A stretch of DNA of 64,000 bases, from contig JAETNP010000011.1 in the NCBI GenBank assembly GCA_021768185.1, positions 62,001 through 126,000 on the forward strand. Reading direction: 5' to 3'. The notes below the pieces were generated by a model. The model had not been told where the DNA came from. It did not search any database and was given only the letters and a program-made list of their open reading frames with translations. Made by a program: the position numbers and the translations under genes. This document shows positions 25,104 to 34,282 of this stretch, piece by piece. Source of the DNA: Oscillospiraceae bacterium. GTDB lineage: Bacteria; Bacillota; Clostridia; Oscillospirales; Oscillospiraceae. Position 1 is the first letter of the stretch. Each line of letters starts with the position of its first letter.

Positions 25104-26831
25104 ATGGACTATTTGAAGGAATATCAGAAGTGGCTGGACAGCAGTGTGCTGACCGCTGAGGAGCACGCCGAGCTGGAGGCCATCAAGGACGACCCCAAGG
25201 AGATCGAGAGCCGTTTCTACGGCCCCCTGGAGTTCGGCACCGCCGGTCTGCGGGGCACCATGGCCGTGGGCCTGCACCACATGAACATCTATGTGGTCCG
25301 CCACGCCACCCAGGGCTTTGCCAACGTCATCTGCGCCGAGGGCGAGAAGGCCAAGGAGCGGGGCGTGGCCATCGCCATGGACTGCCGCCTCCACGGCATG
25401 GAGTTCGCCAGGGCCGCCGCGGAGGTCTGCGCCGCCGCAGGCATCAAGGTCCGCATCTTCGACGCCCTGCGGCCCACCCCGGAGCTGAGCTTCGCCGTGC
25501 GCTACTACGGCTGCCAGGCGGGCATCAACGTCACCGCCAGCCACAACCCCAAGGAATACAACGGATACAAGGTCTACTGGGAGGACGGCGCTCAGCTGCC
25601 GCCCCAGCACGCCGACGCCATTGCCAAGGAGCTGGAGAAGATCGACATCTTCACCGGCGTGAAGACCATGCCCTACGACGAGGCCGTCAAGGCCGGGCTC
25701 ATCACCGTCATCGGCGCGGAGACCGACGAGGCCTTTTTGAAGGAAGTCATGGCCATGACGGTGGACGCCGACGCCATTCCCGCCGTGGCGGACAGCTTCA
25801 AGCTGGTCTACACACCCTTCCACGGCTGCGGCCACAAGCTGGTCCCCGAGGCACTGAAGCGGGCCGGGGTGAAGCATCTGCTGTGCGAGCCTCAGCAGAT
25901 GGTGATCGACGGCAACTTCCCCACGGTGAAGTCCCCCAATCCGGAGAATCCGGAGGGATTCTATCTGGCAGTTGATCTGGCGAAGGCAAACGACGTGGAC
26001 TTTATCCTGGGCACCGACCCGGACAGCGACCGGGTGGGCATCATGGTCCGGGACAAGGACGGCGAGTACAAGGTCATGACCGGCAACCAGACTGGCGTGG
26101 TCCTGCTGGACTATCTGCTGGGGGCCATGAAGCGCACCGGCAAGCTGCCCAAGAATCCCGTTGCCCTCAAGACCATCGTTACTACCGAGATGGCCAAGGC
26201 CGTGGCCCACAGCCACGGGGCCCAGTGCTACGACACCTTTACCGGCTTCAAGTTCATCGCCGAGAAGAAGAACGCCCTGGAGGGTTCCGGCGAGGGAATG
26301 GTGGTATTCTCCTACGAGGAGAGCTACGGCTACATGTTCGGCGACTTTGTCCGGGACAAGGACGCCGTCACCGCCTCCTTGCTGCTCACCGAGATGGCCG
26401 CCTACTACTACGCCAAGGGCATGACCGTGCTGGATGCCTATCAGGCCCTGTGCGAGAAGCACGGCTTCTACGGCGAGAAAACCCACAATCTGGTAATGCC
26501 CGGCCTGGACGGCCTGGCGGACATGGCGAAGCTGATGAAGTCCCTGCGGGAGGCTCCTCCCGCCGAGATCGCCGGGGTGAAGGTGGTTCAGTTCAAGGAC
26601 TACAAGGACGGCAGCGTGGTGGAGTGCGCCACCGGCGCAAAGTCCACGATGGAGCTCTCCGGGTCTAATGTGCTGCGGTTTGAGCTGGCGGACGGTACAT
26701 CGGTTATTGTTCGTCCCTCCGGGACGGAACCCAAGATCAAGGTTTATGTTCTCACCAAGGGGGCCGACCCCGCAGAGAGGGATGCCAACATCAAGAAATA
26801 TGGCGAGTGGGTAGATACCTTGAAAAAGTAA
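25104..26831 (+). CDS. Alpha-phosphohexomutase (phosphoglucomutase/phosphomannomutase)
   Basis: The 575-residue protein has the four domains of the superfamily: FGTAGLRGTMAVG near the N-terminus, the phosphoserine loop TASHNPKEYNGYK (about residues 145-157), the metal loop GTDPDSDRVGIM, the sugar loop GFKFIAEKKN followed by FSYEESYGYMFG, and the phosphate loop VRPSGTEPKIKVYV. It interconverts hexose 1- and 6-phosphates, linking glycolysis to glycogen and cell-wall sugars. The long form with an N-terminal EYQKWLDSS matches PgcA/YhxB-type enzymes. A 556-residue paralogue is at 36698. Confidence 0.93.
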   Translation: MDYLKEYQKWLDSSVLTAEEHAELEAIKDDPKEIESRFYGPLEFGTAGLRGTMAVGLHHMNIYVVRHATQGFANVICAEGEKAKERGVAIAMDCRLHGMEFARAAAEVCAAAGIKVRIFDALRPTPELSFAVRYYGCQAGINVTASHNPKEYNGYKVYWEDGAQLPPQHADAIAKELEKIDIFTGVKTMPYDEAVKAGLITVIGAETDEAFLKEVMAMTVDADAIPAVADSFKLVYTPFHGCGHKLVPEALKRAGVKHLLCEPQQMVIDGNFPTVKSPNPENPEGFYLAVDLAKANDVDFILGTDPDSDRVGIMVRDKDGEYKVMTGNQTGVVLLDYLLGAMKRTGKLPKNPVALKTIVTTEMAKAVAHSHGAQCYDTFTGFKFIAEKKNALEGSGEGMVVFSYEESYGYMFGDFVRDKDAVTASLLLTEMAAYYYAKGMTVLDAYQALCEKHGFYGEKTHNLVMPGLDGLADMAKLMKSLREAPPAEIAGVKVVQFKDYKDGSVVECATGAKSTMELSGSNVLRFELADGTSVIVRPSGTEPKIKVYVLTKGADPAERDANIKKYGEWVDTLKK

Positions 26832-26844
26832 TCTGCCCTTTGGC

Positions 26845-27422
26845 CCGGGGGCTTCTCGCCCCCGGACTCCTCGCCTACTTTTGCCGCGCGGCAAAAGTAG
26901 GCAAAAACGCGCTTAAACCTACGGTTTAAGAATCCCTTCTCGGTCCCGCCTGACGGCAAGGGACCTCGGCGAGGGGTTTGCGATGGTTTGTTGGAAGTGA
27001 AGAGTTGCGGTGCCACGTGAACTTCCAGTCCTACGGGCATCTGATCTAGTGGACTGGTACTTGTAGAACTCCGGCTGCCGCCCTTTCAATGCGATACCCC
27101 CTGCAAGGGGGATTTGTCCTAACGGACAAATCTGCAAGCTTGCACCCCGGGGAGTTCGCCCCGCTACACGGTAGGGAGCACCGACAAGCACGTTGAAATA
27201 GACGCAGAAGAGGAACGAAGCGGACGGCAGTAAGGTTTAGACCAAACGGACTGTGCCTTGGGCGCAAAACTAATCACCCCCGTAATGAAGGAGGATTCTC
27301 AAGGAACGTAGTTCCTTGAGCGCTCTTTTGTTACTTTTCCCGCGCGGGAAAAGTAAGCCCCCGCGCCGGCGAGGCGCGAATCTGATTAAAAGATCAGAGG
27401 CCGCCGCGGCGCGCAGCGCCGC
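26845..27422 (-). repeat. PHE-4, palindromic hairpin element between phosphohexomutase and aminotransferase
   Basis: This copy is in the opposite orientation to PHE-2. Left: b 26845-26865, c 26873-26902 (loop side GCCGCGCGGC), d 26912-26930. Right: d 27298-27320 (CTCAAGGAAC/GTTCCTTGAG), c 27331-27356 (TTACTTTTCCCG/CGGGAAAAGTAA), b as a new sequence CGCGCC/GGCGCG at 27363-27379, an extra small hairpin TCTGAT/ATCAGA, and a 27406-27422. The core carries the sequences of PHE-2 in reverse order. It starts 13 bases after the mutase stop and ends just before the aminotransferase ribosome binding site. Confidence 0.86.
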
Positions 27423-27440
27423 AGAACACAAGGAGTAATC

Positions 27441-28631
27441 ATGAAATTTTCCAGTAAAGTCAAAAAATGCAGCCTCTCCCCTATGCGGAAATTCCACCCC
27501 TACGCCGTGGCCGCCAAGGAGGCGGGGAAAAAAATCTACCACCTGAATATCGGCCAGCCGGACATCGAAACACCCCCCCAGTACTTTGAGGCCGTCCGGA
27601 ATTTCCGGCTGCCGGTGCTGGAGTACGCCCCCTCGCCGGGACTGCCCGTACTCATCAACGCCATCCGGAAGTACTATGACAACCTGGGGATGCACTTCGA
27701 GGAAAACGACATCCTTATTACCACCGGGGGCAGCGAGGCGCTGCAAATCGTCTTCAACTGCATCCTGGACGACGGGGACGAGATCATTATCCCCGAGCCC
27801 TTCTACCCCAACTACAACACCATGGTGAACACCTGCGGCGCGGTCATCCATCCCGTCCACACCTCGCCGGAGGAGGGCTACCACTACGCCGACCGGGCCA
27901 AGATCGAGGCGGCCATCAATGAGCGTACCCGGGCCATCGTCTGCACCAACCCCGGCAACCCCACCGGCACCGTGCTGACCCCGGAGGAAATGCGGATGAT
28001 GGTGGACGTCGCCAAGGAGCACGGCCTCTTTATCATCGGCGACGAGGCCTACCGGGAGTTCGTCTACGCCGGAGAACCCCTCCAGTCCCTGGGGCAGTTT
28101 GAGGACGCGGCGGAAAATGTGGTGGTCATCGACACCGTGTCCAAACGCTTCTCCGCCTGCGGGGCAAGGATTGGGTGCATCATCAGCCGGAACAGGGAGC
28201 TGATGAGCGAGGCCATCAAGTACTGCCAGGCGAGGCTCTCCGTGGCGACGCTGGACCAGGTGGCCTCCGCCGCCCTCTACGACGTGGGACCGGAGTACTT
28301 CGCCGCCGTGCGGGAGGAGTACAAGCGCCGCCGGGATACCGTGGTGGCAAAATTGAAGGAGATCCCCGGGGTCATCTGCGAGTGCCCCAAGGGGGCCTTC
28401 TACCTCATGGCCGCCCTGCCGGTGGACGACGCGGACAAATTCCAGAAATGGCTGCTCACCGACTTCGACGACAACGGGGAGACCGTCATGTTCGCCCCCG
28501 GCGGACCGTTCTACGCCACCCCGGGCAAGGGGGTCAACGAGATCCGCATCGCTTACGTGCTCAAGCAGAAGGACCTGGAGCGGGCTATGGACCTGTTGGC
28601 GCTGGGCATCGAGGCGTACAACAAGAAATAA
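27441..28631 (+). CDS. PLP-dependent class I/II aminotransferase
   Basis: The 396-residue protein has fold-type I features: LNIGQPDIETPP, the cofactor loop TTGGSEALQ, NPGNPTGTVL, DEAYREFVY, and the Schiff-base lysine in DTVSKRFSACGARIGC (about residue 239). It transfers an amino group between an amino acid and a 2-oxo acid; aspartate or aromatic amino acids are likely, but specificity cannot be read. The start is ATG 27441 behind AAGGAG, directly after PHE-4 hairpin a. It is a single gene ending at the terminator at 28646. Confidence 0.9.
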   Translation: MKFSSKVKKCSLSPMRKFHPYAVAAKEAGKKIYHLNIGQPDIETPPQYFEAVRNFRLPVLEYAPSPGLPVLINAIRKYYDNLGMHFEENDILITTGGSEALQIVFNCILDDGDEIIIPEPFYPNYNTMVNTCGAVIHPVHTSPEEGYHYADRAKIEAAINERTRAIVCTNPGNPTGTVLTPEEMRMMVDVAKEHGLFIIGDEAYREFVYAGEPLQSLGQFEDAAENVVVIDTVSKRFSACGARIGCIISRNRELMSEAIKYCQARLSVATLDQVASAALYDVGPEYFAAVREEYKRRRDTVVAKLKEIPGVICECPKGAFYLMAALPVDDADKFQKWLLTDFDDNGETVMFAPGGPFYATPGKGVNEIRIAYVLKQKDLERAMDLLALGIEAYNKK

Positions 28632-28645
28632 GTTCCGAGACGCAG

Positions 28646-28682
28646 AAGGAGGCTTCCCGGCTCGCCGGGAAGCCTCCTTTTA
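28646..28682. terminator. Bidirectional terminator between aminotransferase and GNAT genes
   Basis: AAGGAGGCTTCCCGG and CCGGGAAGCCTCCTTTT pair around CTCG. It sits between convergent genes, with a T-run on the plus strand. Confidence 0.85.
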
Positions 28683-29156
28683 TGCTTCTTCGCTTAAATC
28701 ACGCTCCATGAAGAGACGCATGGTCCGAAAGCCTAGCGCTTCATAGAACGCCTGGGCCGTCTGGTTGAAGGCCCACATGTCCAGCTCAATGCGGGGAAAG
28801 CCTTTCGCCCTGGCATCGGCCTCTATGAATTCCATCAGCTCACGGCCTACGCCCTGACGCCGGTAAGCCTCGTCTATGCCGAACTCGGTGACATAGCAGA
28901 CATCCCGCGGGTGGCAGTAGGGGGATTCCAGCCTGTGCAGGTACTCTATGGAGGCCGTGCCGCAGATCACGCCATCCCGCTCGACCACAAGGATATCGCT
29001 CTCCTTCCCCCGCAGCAGCGTATAGGCGCGGTCCTGCAGCTCCTGGCAGAAGCCGGGCTTGAAAATGTCGGGGCGGCCGGCGGCGTGGAGCTCGTTGACC
29101 TGGCGGCGCAGCTCGTTGATCCTGGGAATGTCTCTTTCTTCCGCAAAACGTACCAT
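28680..29156 (-). CDS. GNAT-family N-acetyltransferase
   Basis: The 158-residue protein starts at ATG 29156 behind AAAGGAGG. It has the GNAT acetyl-CoA loop as YRRQGVGRELMEFIEADARAKG (Q/R-x-x-G-x-G/A), preceded by VCYVTEFGIDE and followed by MWAFNQTAQAFYEALGF. The acceptor is unknown. The longer frame upstream runs into PHE-5 and lacks a site. The gene is convergent with the aminotransferase. Confidence 0.9.
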   Translation of the reverse strand: MVRFAEERDIPRINELRRQVNELHAAGRPDIFKPGFCQELQDRAYTLLRGKESDILVVERDGVICGTASIEYLHRLESPYCHPRDVCYVTEFGIDEAYRRQGVGRELMEFIEADARAKGFPRIELDMWAFNQTAQAFYEALGFRTMRLFMERDLSEEA

Positions 29157-29239
29157 GGTGGTGTCCTCCTTTGTTGATGGGAGGACAGTATACCACGGAA
29201 AAGGCCGCCTTGCAACTTCGGGCAGGAAGTTTCTTTCTT

Positions 29240-29790
29240 GCGGCCCCTGCGGGGCCGCTGCCGCTTGTTTCTTTTCGTGACCCCGGGGGCTCCGCGCCCC
29301 CGGACCCTGCGCCTGCTTTTGGCCCGCGCCAAAAGCAGGCAAAAACGCGCTTAGGAAACTACGTTTCCTAAGGACCTTCCTGAATTACGGGGGAATTTAG
29401 TTTTGCGCCCGAGGCACAGTCGGTCTTGTCTAAACCTTACTGCCGTCCGCTTCGTTCCCCTTCTGCTCCTATTTTGGCGTGGTCATCGGCAGCCCCTACC
29501 GTTTAGCGGGGCGAACTCCCCGGGGTGCTTTTTTTGCACATTGGTCCGTTAGGACAAATCCCCCTTGCAGGGGGTATCGCATTAACAGGGCGTCAGCCGG
29601 AGTACTACAAGTACCAGTCCACTAGATCAGATCCCCGAAGGACCGGAAGTTCACGTGGCACCGCAACTCTTCACTTCCACCGAACCCTCGCAAACCCCTC
29701 GCCGAGGTCCCTTGCCGTCAGGCGGGACCGAGAAGGGAGTCCAGAACCGTAGGTTCTGGCGCGTTTTTGGGTACTTTTGCCGCGGGGCAA
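29240..29790 (+). repeat. PHE-5, palindromic hairpin element, truncated at its right end
   Basis: Left: a 29240-29258, b about 29283-29303, c 29311-29340 with GCCTGC/GCAGGC (a compensated change from GCCTAC/GTAGGC), d 29350-29372 (CTTAGGAAAC/GTTTCCTAAG). Right: d 29741-29759 (CCAGAACC/GGTTCTGG), then c begins GGGTACTTTTGCC but stops in its second arm after GGGGCAAA at about 29790; b and a are absent. PHE-7 breaks at nearly the same base. The region between GNAT (29156) and the HTH gene (29828) holds nothing else. Confidence 0.85.
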
Positions 29791-29827
29791 AGGATGAGAG
29801 AACGACAGAGAAGGATGAAAGAAAGAT

Positions 29828-30529
29828 ATGAACGCTGATTTCGCGCGGGTTTTGGCGCTTCTCCGCCAGGAGAAGGGCATCAGTCAGAGAAAGGCGGCGG
29901 CGGCCCTGGGCGTCAGTCAGGCCCTGCTCAGCCACTACGAAAACGGCATCCGGGAACCGGGACTGGCCTTCGTCACGAAAGCCTGCGACTACTACCATGT
30001 ATCCGCCGACTACCTGCTGGGCCGGACCCTCAGCAGGGACGGGGCCTTCATCGAGGCCGGGGAGCTGGCCGATGCCAGCGAGGCCCGGGAGGACCTGAAG
30101 GGCGGCGTCATGGCCAAGCTCCAGAAAAAGCTCATCGTCAACACCGCCAGCGTGCTCTTCGACCTGCTGGGCAAGGCGGGCAGCCGGGAGGCGGTGTCCC
30201 AGGCCGGGGCGTACCTGGGCGGGGCGCTGTACCAGCTCTTCCGGCTCCTCTACCGGGCCGCCGGAGGCAACGAGGGGTACTTCTCCACCGACGCCGCCAG
30301 CTTTGACATGGGCGCGATGTCGGCGGACATGACTTTGGCCCGCATCCAGTACGGCAAGGCCCTGGCGGCCTATCGGGGGGAGTTCCCCGCCATGGACGCC
30401 CAGTCCCTGGCGGAGGACTATCAGGGCTTCTCCCAGTCCATGGCCCAGGTGTTCCACGCCGCGGACGAACGGGTTCGGAAATTGCAGGAGACCGCTCTGC
30501 CGGCGCAGGGCGGCGGGGAAACGAGGTAA
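29828..30529 (+). CDS. XRE-family HTH regulator with unknown C-terminal domain
   Basis: The 233-residue protein has a canonical HTH at residues 8-62 (LRQEKGISQRKAAAALGVSQ, LLSHYENGIREPG, YYHVSADYLLGRT). The remaining 170 residues are helical and not recognised; they may sense a ligand or oligomerise. The start has only a weak site. The gene precedes lepA by six bases, so the regulator heads the operon lepA-DUF3795-MBOAT-DHHW. PHE-5 ends about 37 bases upstream, which means the promoter must be in or next to the element. Confidence 0.85.
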   Translation: MNADFARVLALLRQEKGISQRKAAAALGVSQALLSHYENGIREPGLAFVTKACDYYHVSADYLLGRTLSRDGAFIEAGELADASEAREDLKGGVMAKLQKKLIVNTASVLFDLLGKAGSREAVSQAGAYLGGALYQLFRLLYRAAGGNEGYFSTDAASFDMGAMSADMTLARIQYGKALAAYRGEFPAMDAQSLAEDYQGFSQSMAQVFHAADERVRKLQETALPAQGGGETR

Positions 30530-30535
30530 TCGCAT

Positions 30536-32338
30536 ATGGATCAGAAGAAAATCAGAAATTTTTCCATCATCGCACACATCGACCACGGCAAGTCCACTTT
30601 GGCGGACCGGCTGCTGGAGGCCTGCGGCGCCGTCTCCGAGCGGGAGATGGAGAGCCAGCTGCTGGACAACATGGACCTGGAGCGGGAGCGGGGCATCACC
30701 ATCAAGGCCCGGGCCGTTACCCTCAGCTATGAGGCCCAGGACGGGGAGACCTATACCCTGAACCTCATTGACACGCCGGGCCACGTGGACTTCAACTACG
30801 AGGTCAGCCGCTCCCTGGCGGCCTGTGAGGGGGCCGTGCTGGTGGTGGACGCCAGCCAGGGCATCGAGGCACAGACCCTGGCCAACACCTACCTGGCGCT
30901 GGACAACGACCTGGAGATCCGGCCGGTCATCAACAAGATCGACCTGCCCGCCGCGGACCCGGAGCGGGTGAAGCACGAGATCGAGGACATTATCGGCATC
31001 CCGGCGCTGGACGCGCCGGAGATCTCCGCCAAGGTGGGCATCAACATCCCCGCCGTGCTGGAGGACGTGGTTCAAAACATTCCCGCCCCCGCCGGGGACC
31101 CGGATGCGCCGCTGCGGGCGCTGATCTTTGACAGCTACTACGACGCCTACAAGGGGGTCATCGTCTACTTCCGGATCATGGACGGGACGCTGACCAAGGG
31201 AATGCCTATCCGGATGATGGCCTCCGACGTGCAGTATCAGGTACTGGAGTGCGGGCTGCTGCGGCCCCTGGGGTACGAGCCCTGCGACCGGCTCCAGGCG
31301 GGACAGGTGGGGTATCTCACCGCCTCCATCAAGAACGTACAGCACACCGAGGTGGGCGACACCATCACCGGCGTGGAAAACCCCGCCGCCGAGCCCCTGC
31401 CGGGCTACCGGAAGGCACAGTCCATGGTGTACTGCGGCGTGTATACGGAGGACGGCAGCAAGTACCCCGACCTGCGGGACGCGCTGGAGAAGTTGCAGCT
31501 CAACGACGCCTCCCTGACCTTTGAGCCGGAGAGCTCCGTGGCGCTGGGCTTCGGGTTCCGGTGCGGTTTTCTGGGGATGCTCCACATGGAGGTCATCCAG
31601 GAGCGGCTGGAGCGGGAGTTCGACCTGGACCTCATCACCACCCTGCCCTCCGTTATTTACAAGGTGACCAAGACCGACGGCACCGTGGTGAACGTGGACA
31701 ACCCCCACAACTATCCCGACCCCGGCGTCATCGCCTCGGCGGAGGAGCCCTATGTGAAGGTGTCCATCATCTCCCCCAACGAGTACGTGGGGAACATCAT
31801 GCCCCTGTGCCAGGATCGGCGGGGAGAGTTCAAGGACATGCAGTATCTGGACACCCATCTGGTGGAACTCCACTACCAGATGCCGCTGAATGAGATCATC
31901 TACGACTTCTTCGACACCCTGAAGGCCCACACCAAGGGGTACGCGTCACTGGACTACGAGCTGTCCGATTACCGGGAGAGCGATCTGGTGAAGGTGGACC
32001 TGCTGCTCAACGGGGACCAGGTGGACGCGCTGAGCTTTATTGCCCACCGTGATAAGGCGTACCCCCGGGCGAGGCGTTTGTGCGAAAAGCTGAAGGAGAA
32101 CATCCCCCGCCAGCTCTTCGAGGTGCCTATCCAGGCCGCCATCGGCGGGCGGATCATCGCCCGGGAGACGGTGAAGGCCATGCGCAAGGACGTGCTGGCC
32201 AAGTGCTACGGCGGCGACATCACCCGGAAGAAGAAGCTGCTGGAGAAGCAGAAAGAGGGCAAAAAGAAGATGCGGAATTTGGGGACGGTACAGCTGCCGA
32301 CAGAGGCTTTTATGGCGGTCCTCAAGCTGGACGAGTAA
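30536..32338 (+). CDS. lepA: Elongation factor 4 (LepA), back-translocating GTPase
   Basis: The 600-residue protein is a complete LepA. It begins with the G domain ([43 protein letters not shown]), then domain II, EF-G-like domains III and V, and the LepA-specific C-terminus ([24 protein letters not shown]). It associates with stalled or initiating ribosomes. It sits between an HTH gene and DUF3795 in one tight operon. Confidence 0.98.
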   Translation: MDQKKIRNFSIIAHIDHGKSTLADRLLEACGAVSEREMESQLLDNMDLERERGITIKARAVTLSYEAQDGETYTLNLIDTPGHVDFNYEVSRSLAACEGAVLVVDASQGIEAQTLANTYLALDNDLEIRPVINKIDLPAADPERVKHEIEDIIGIPALDAPEISAKVGINIPAVLEDVVQNIPAPAGDPDAPLRALIFDSYYDAYKGVIVYFRIMDGTLTKGMPIRMMASDVQYQVLECGLLRPLGYEPCDRLQAGQVGYLTASIKNVQHTEVGDTITGVENPAAEPLPGYRKAQSMVYCGVYTEDGSKYPDLRDALEKLQLNDASLTFEPESSVALGFGFRCGFLGMLHMEVIQERLEREFDLDLITTLPSVIYKVTKTDGTVVNVDNPHNYPDPGVIASAEEPYVKVSIISPNEYVGNIMPLCQDRRGEFKDMQYLDTHLVELHYQMPLNEIIYDFFDTLKAHTKGYASLDYELSDYRESDLVKVDLLLNGDQVDALSFIAHRDKAYPRARRLCEKLKENIPRQLFEVPIQAAIGGRIIARETVKAMRKDVLAKCYGGDITRKKKLLEKQKEGKKKMRNLGTVQLPTEAFMAVLKLDE

Positions 32339-32341
32339 TCA

Positions 32342-32884
32342 ATGAAGGGTTTTGTACGGAACAATCTGCTGCTGAGCCTGTGCGGGCTGAACTGCGGGCT
32401 GTGTACCATGCACCTGGGCGGATACTGCCCCGGCTGCGGCGGCGGTGAAGGCAACCAGTCCTGCAAAATCGCGCGGTGCAGTCTGGAGCACGGAAGCCCG
32501 GCATATTGCAGCGGCTGCGAGAGCTATCCCTGCGAGAAGTATCAGGGCGTCGATGAATTCGATTCCTTCATTACCCACCGGCGGCGGGACGCGGACCTGA
32601 AGCGGGTCGGGGAGATCGGGGAAGAGGCGTACTGCGCCGAACAGCGGGAGAAGATCGAGATCCTGACGTTCCTGCTGGACGGGTTCAACGACGGACGGCG
32701 GAAGTCCTTTTTCGCCGCGGCGGTCAATCTGCTGGAGCTGCCGGAGCTGCGGGAGACCGTCCGGCAGCTGGCGCAGGAGCCGGACGATCTCTCGGTGAAG
32801 GAGAAAAGCGTCCGGGCGGCCGGCCTCCTCCGGCAGGCGGCGGAGGCGCGGGGCGTTATCCTGACACTGCGAAAGAAAAAATAG
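32342..32884 (+). CDS. DUF3795-type cysteine-rich protein
   Basis: The 180-residue protein has a dense N-terminal cysteine cluster: LCGLNCGLCTMHLGGYCPGC, then CKIARCSLEHG and CSGCESYPCEKY. This spacing resembles the DUF3795 family, presumed zinc or iron-sulfur binding, of unknown function. The C-terminal half is helical (QREKIEILTFLLDGFNDGRRKSFF appears in the middle). It follows lepA by three bases and precedes the MBOAT gene by 15, so it is part of the operon. No function in acyl transfer is implied. Confidence 0.78.
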   Translation: MKGFVRNNLLLSLCGLNCGLCTMHLGGYCPGCGGGEGNQSCKIARCSLEHGSPAYCSGCESYPCEKYQGVDEFDSFITHRRRDADLKRVGEIGEEAYCAEQREKIEILTFLLDGFNDGRRKSFFAAAVNLLELPELRETVRQLAQEPDDLSVKEKSVRAAGLLRQAAEARGVILTLRKKK

Positions 32885-32899
32885 CGGGAGGGCTTCACA

Positions 32900-34270
32900 A
32901 TGATTTTCTCCTCCGCGGAGTTTCTGTTCCTCTTCCTGCCCGGGACGCTGCTGCTCTACTACAGCCCCCTGTTCCGGGGAAGGCGGGCCAGAAACGTGCT
33001 GCTGGTGCTGGTGTCCCTCTTCTTCTACGCCTGGGGGGAGCCGGTGCGGGTGCTGCTCCTGCTGGCCTCCATCGTCTTCAACTGGCTGCTGGGCCGGTGG
33101 GCGGAGCCGGGACGGAAACATCCCAGGGCCGCGCTGGCGGCTGCGGTGACCGGAAATCTGGCTGTGCTGTTCGTGTTCAAGTACCTGGGGTTCCTGTGCG
33201 AGAACCTGGGGCTGCTGGGCCTGCCGGTGCCGGAGTTGGACATTACTCTGCCCATCGGCATCTCCTTCTACACCTTCCAGGCCATGAGCTACGTCATCGA
33301 CGTCTGCCGGGGCCGGTCCCCCGCCCAGCGGAACATCCTGGACGTGGGGCTCTACATCGCCTTCTTCCCCCAGCTTATCGCCGGGCCCATTGTCCGCTAT
33401 GAGACGGTGGCCCGGGAGATCCATCACCGGCGGGAGTGCTGGGCGGACTTCTCCTCCGGCGTGCCCCGGTTCATCGTGGGGCTGGGGAAAAAGGCCATCC
33501 TGGCCAACGCCCTGGCCATTGCGGCGGACGCCGCCTTCCGGTCCGAGGACCTCTCGGCCCCCATGGCCTGGCTGGGGGCGGTATCCTACGCCCTGCAGAT
33601 TTATTTCGACTTCTCCGGGTACAGCGACATGGCCATCGGCATGGGGCGGATGTTCGGGTTCCACTTTCTGGAGAACTTCAACCGGCCCTATCAGGCGTCC
33701 TCTGTCACCGATTTCTGGCGGAGGTGGCACATCTCCTTGTCCTCCTGGTTCCGGGATTATGTATACATCCCCCTGGGCGGCAACCGGGTCTCCCCACGGC
33801 GGCACCTCTTCAACCTCTTTGCCGTGTGGATGCTCACCGGCATCTGGCATGGGGCCAACTGGACGTTTATCCTGTGGGGGCTGTGCTATTTTCTGCTGCT
33901 GATGGCGGAGAAATACGGAAAGCTGGACCGGCGGCTGGGGGTTTTATCCCGGCCCTGGACCCTGCTGTGGGTGCTACTGCTGTGGGTGGTGTTCCGGGCG
34001 GACGGCCTGGGACACGCGGGGCGGTATTTTGCCGCCATGTTTACCGGGGGGCGGGGGAATTTTGACGACTTCCTCTACTACTTCGGAAACCTGAAAGCCT
34101 ATCTGGGGATCGCCGTGGTGTGCTGCCTGCCGCTGGATGGGGTATGGGAGCGGATCCCTGAGCGGCCCCGAAAGTGGCTGGCCTGCGGCGGGCAGATCGC
34201 CCTGCTGCTGCTGGTGCTGACCTATGTGGCAAGCAGTACATATAACCCCTTTATCTACTTTAACTTCTGA
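32900..34270 (+). CDS. MBOAT-family O-acyltransferase (DltB/AlgI-like)
   Basis: The 456-residue membrane protein has about ten or more hydrophobic segments and MBOAT landmarks: YTFQAMSYVIDVCRG, RYWARR-like re-entrant sequence SVTDFWRRWHISLSSWFRDY, and the catalytic histidine in WMLTGIWHGANWTFILWG. Such proteins move acyl groups across the membrane onto exopolysaccharides or teichoic acids. The next gene is a DHHW-type SGNH-like partner, the usual two-component arrangement of polysaccharide O-acetylation. The polymer is not identified here. Confidence 0.92.
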   Translation: MIFSSAEFLFLFLPGTLLLYYSPLFRGRRARNVLLVLVSLFFYAWGEPVRVLLLLASIVFNWLLGRWAEPGRKHPRAALAAAVTGNLAVLFVFKYLGFLCENLGLLGLPVPELDITLPIGISFYTFQAMSYVIDVCRGRSPAQRNILDVGLYIAFFPQLIAGPIVRYETVAREIHHRRECWADFSSGVPRFIVGLGKKAILANALAIAADAAFRSEDLSAPMAWLGAVSYALQIYFDFSGYSDMAIGMGRMFGFHFLENFNRPYQASSVTDFWRRWHISLSSWFRDYVYIPLGGNRVSPRRHLFNLFAVWMLTGIWHGANWTFILWGLCYFLLLMAEKYGKLDRRLGVLSRPWTLLWVLLLWVVFRADGLGHAGRYFAAMFTGGRGNFDDFLYYFGNLKAYLGIAVVCCLPLDGVWERIPERPRKWLACGGQIALLLLVLTYVASSTYNPFIYFNF

Positions 34271-34282
34271 GGAGGCGGCGGA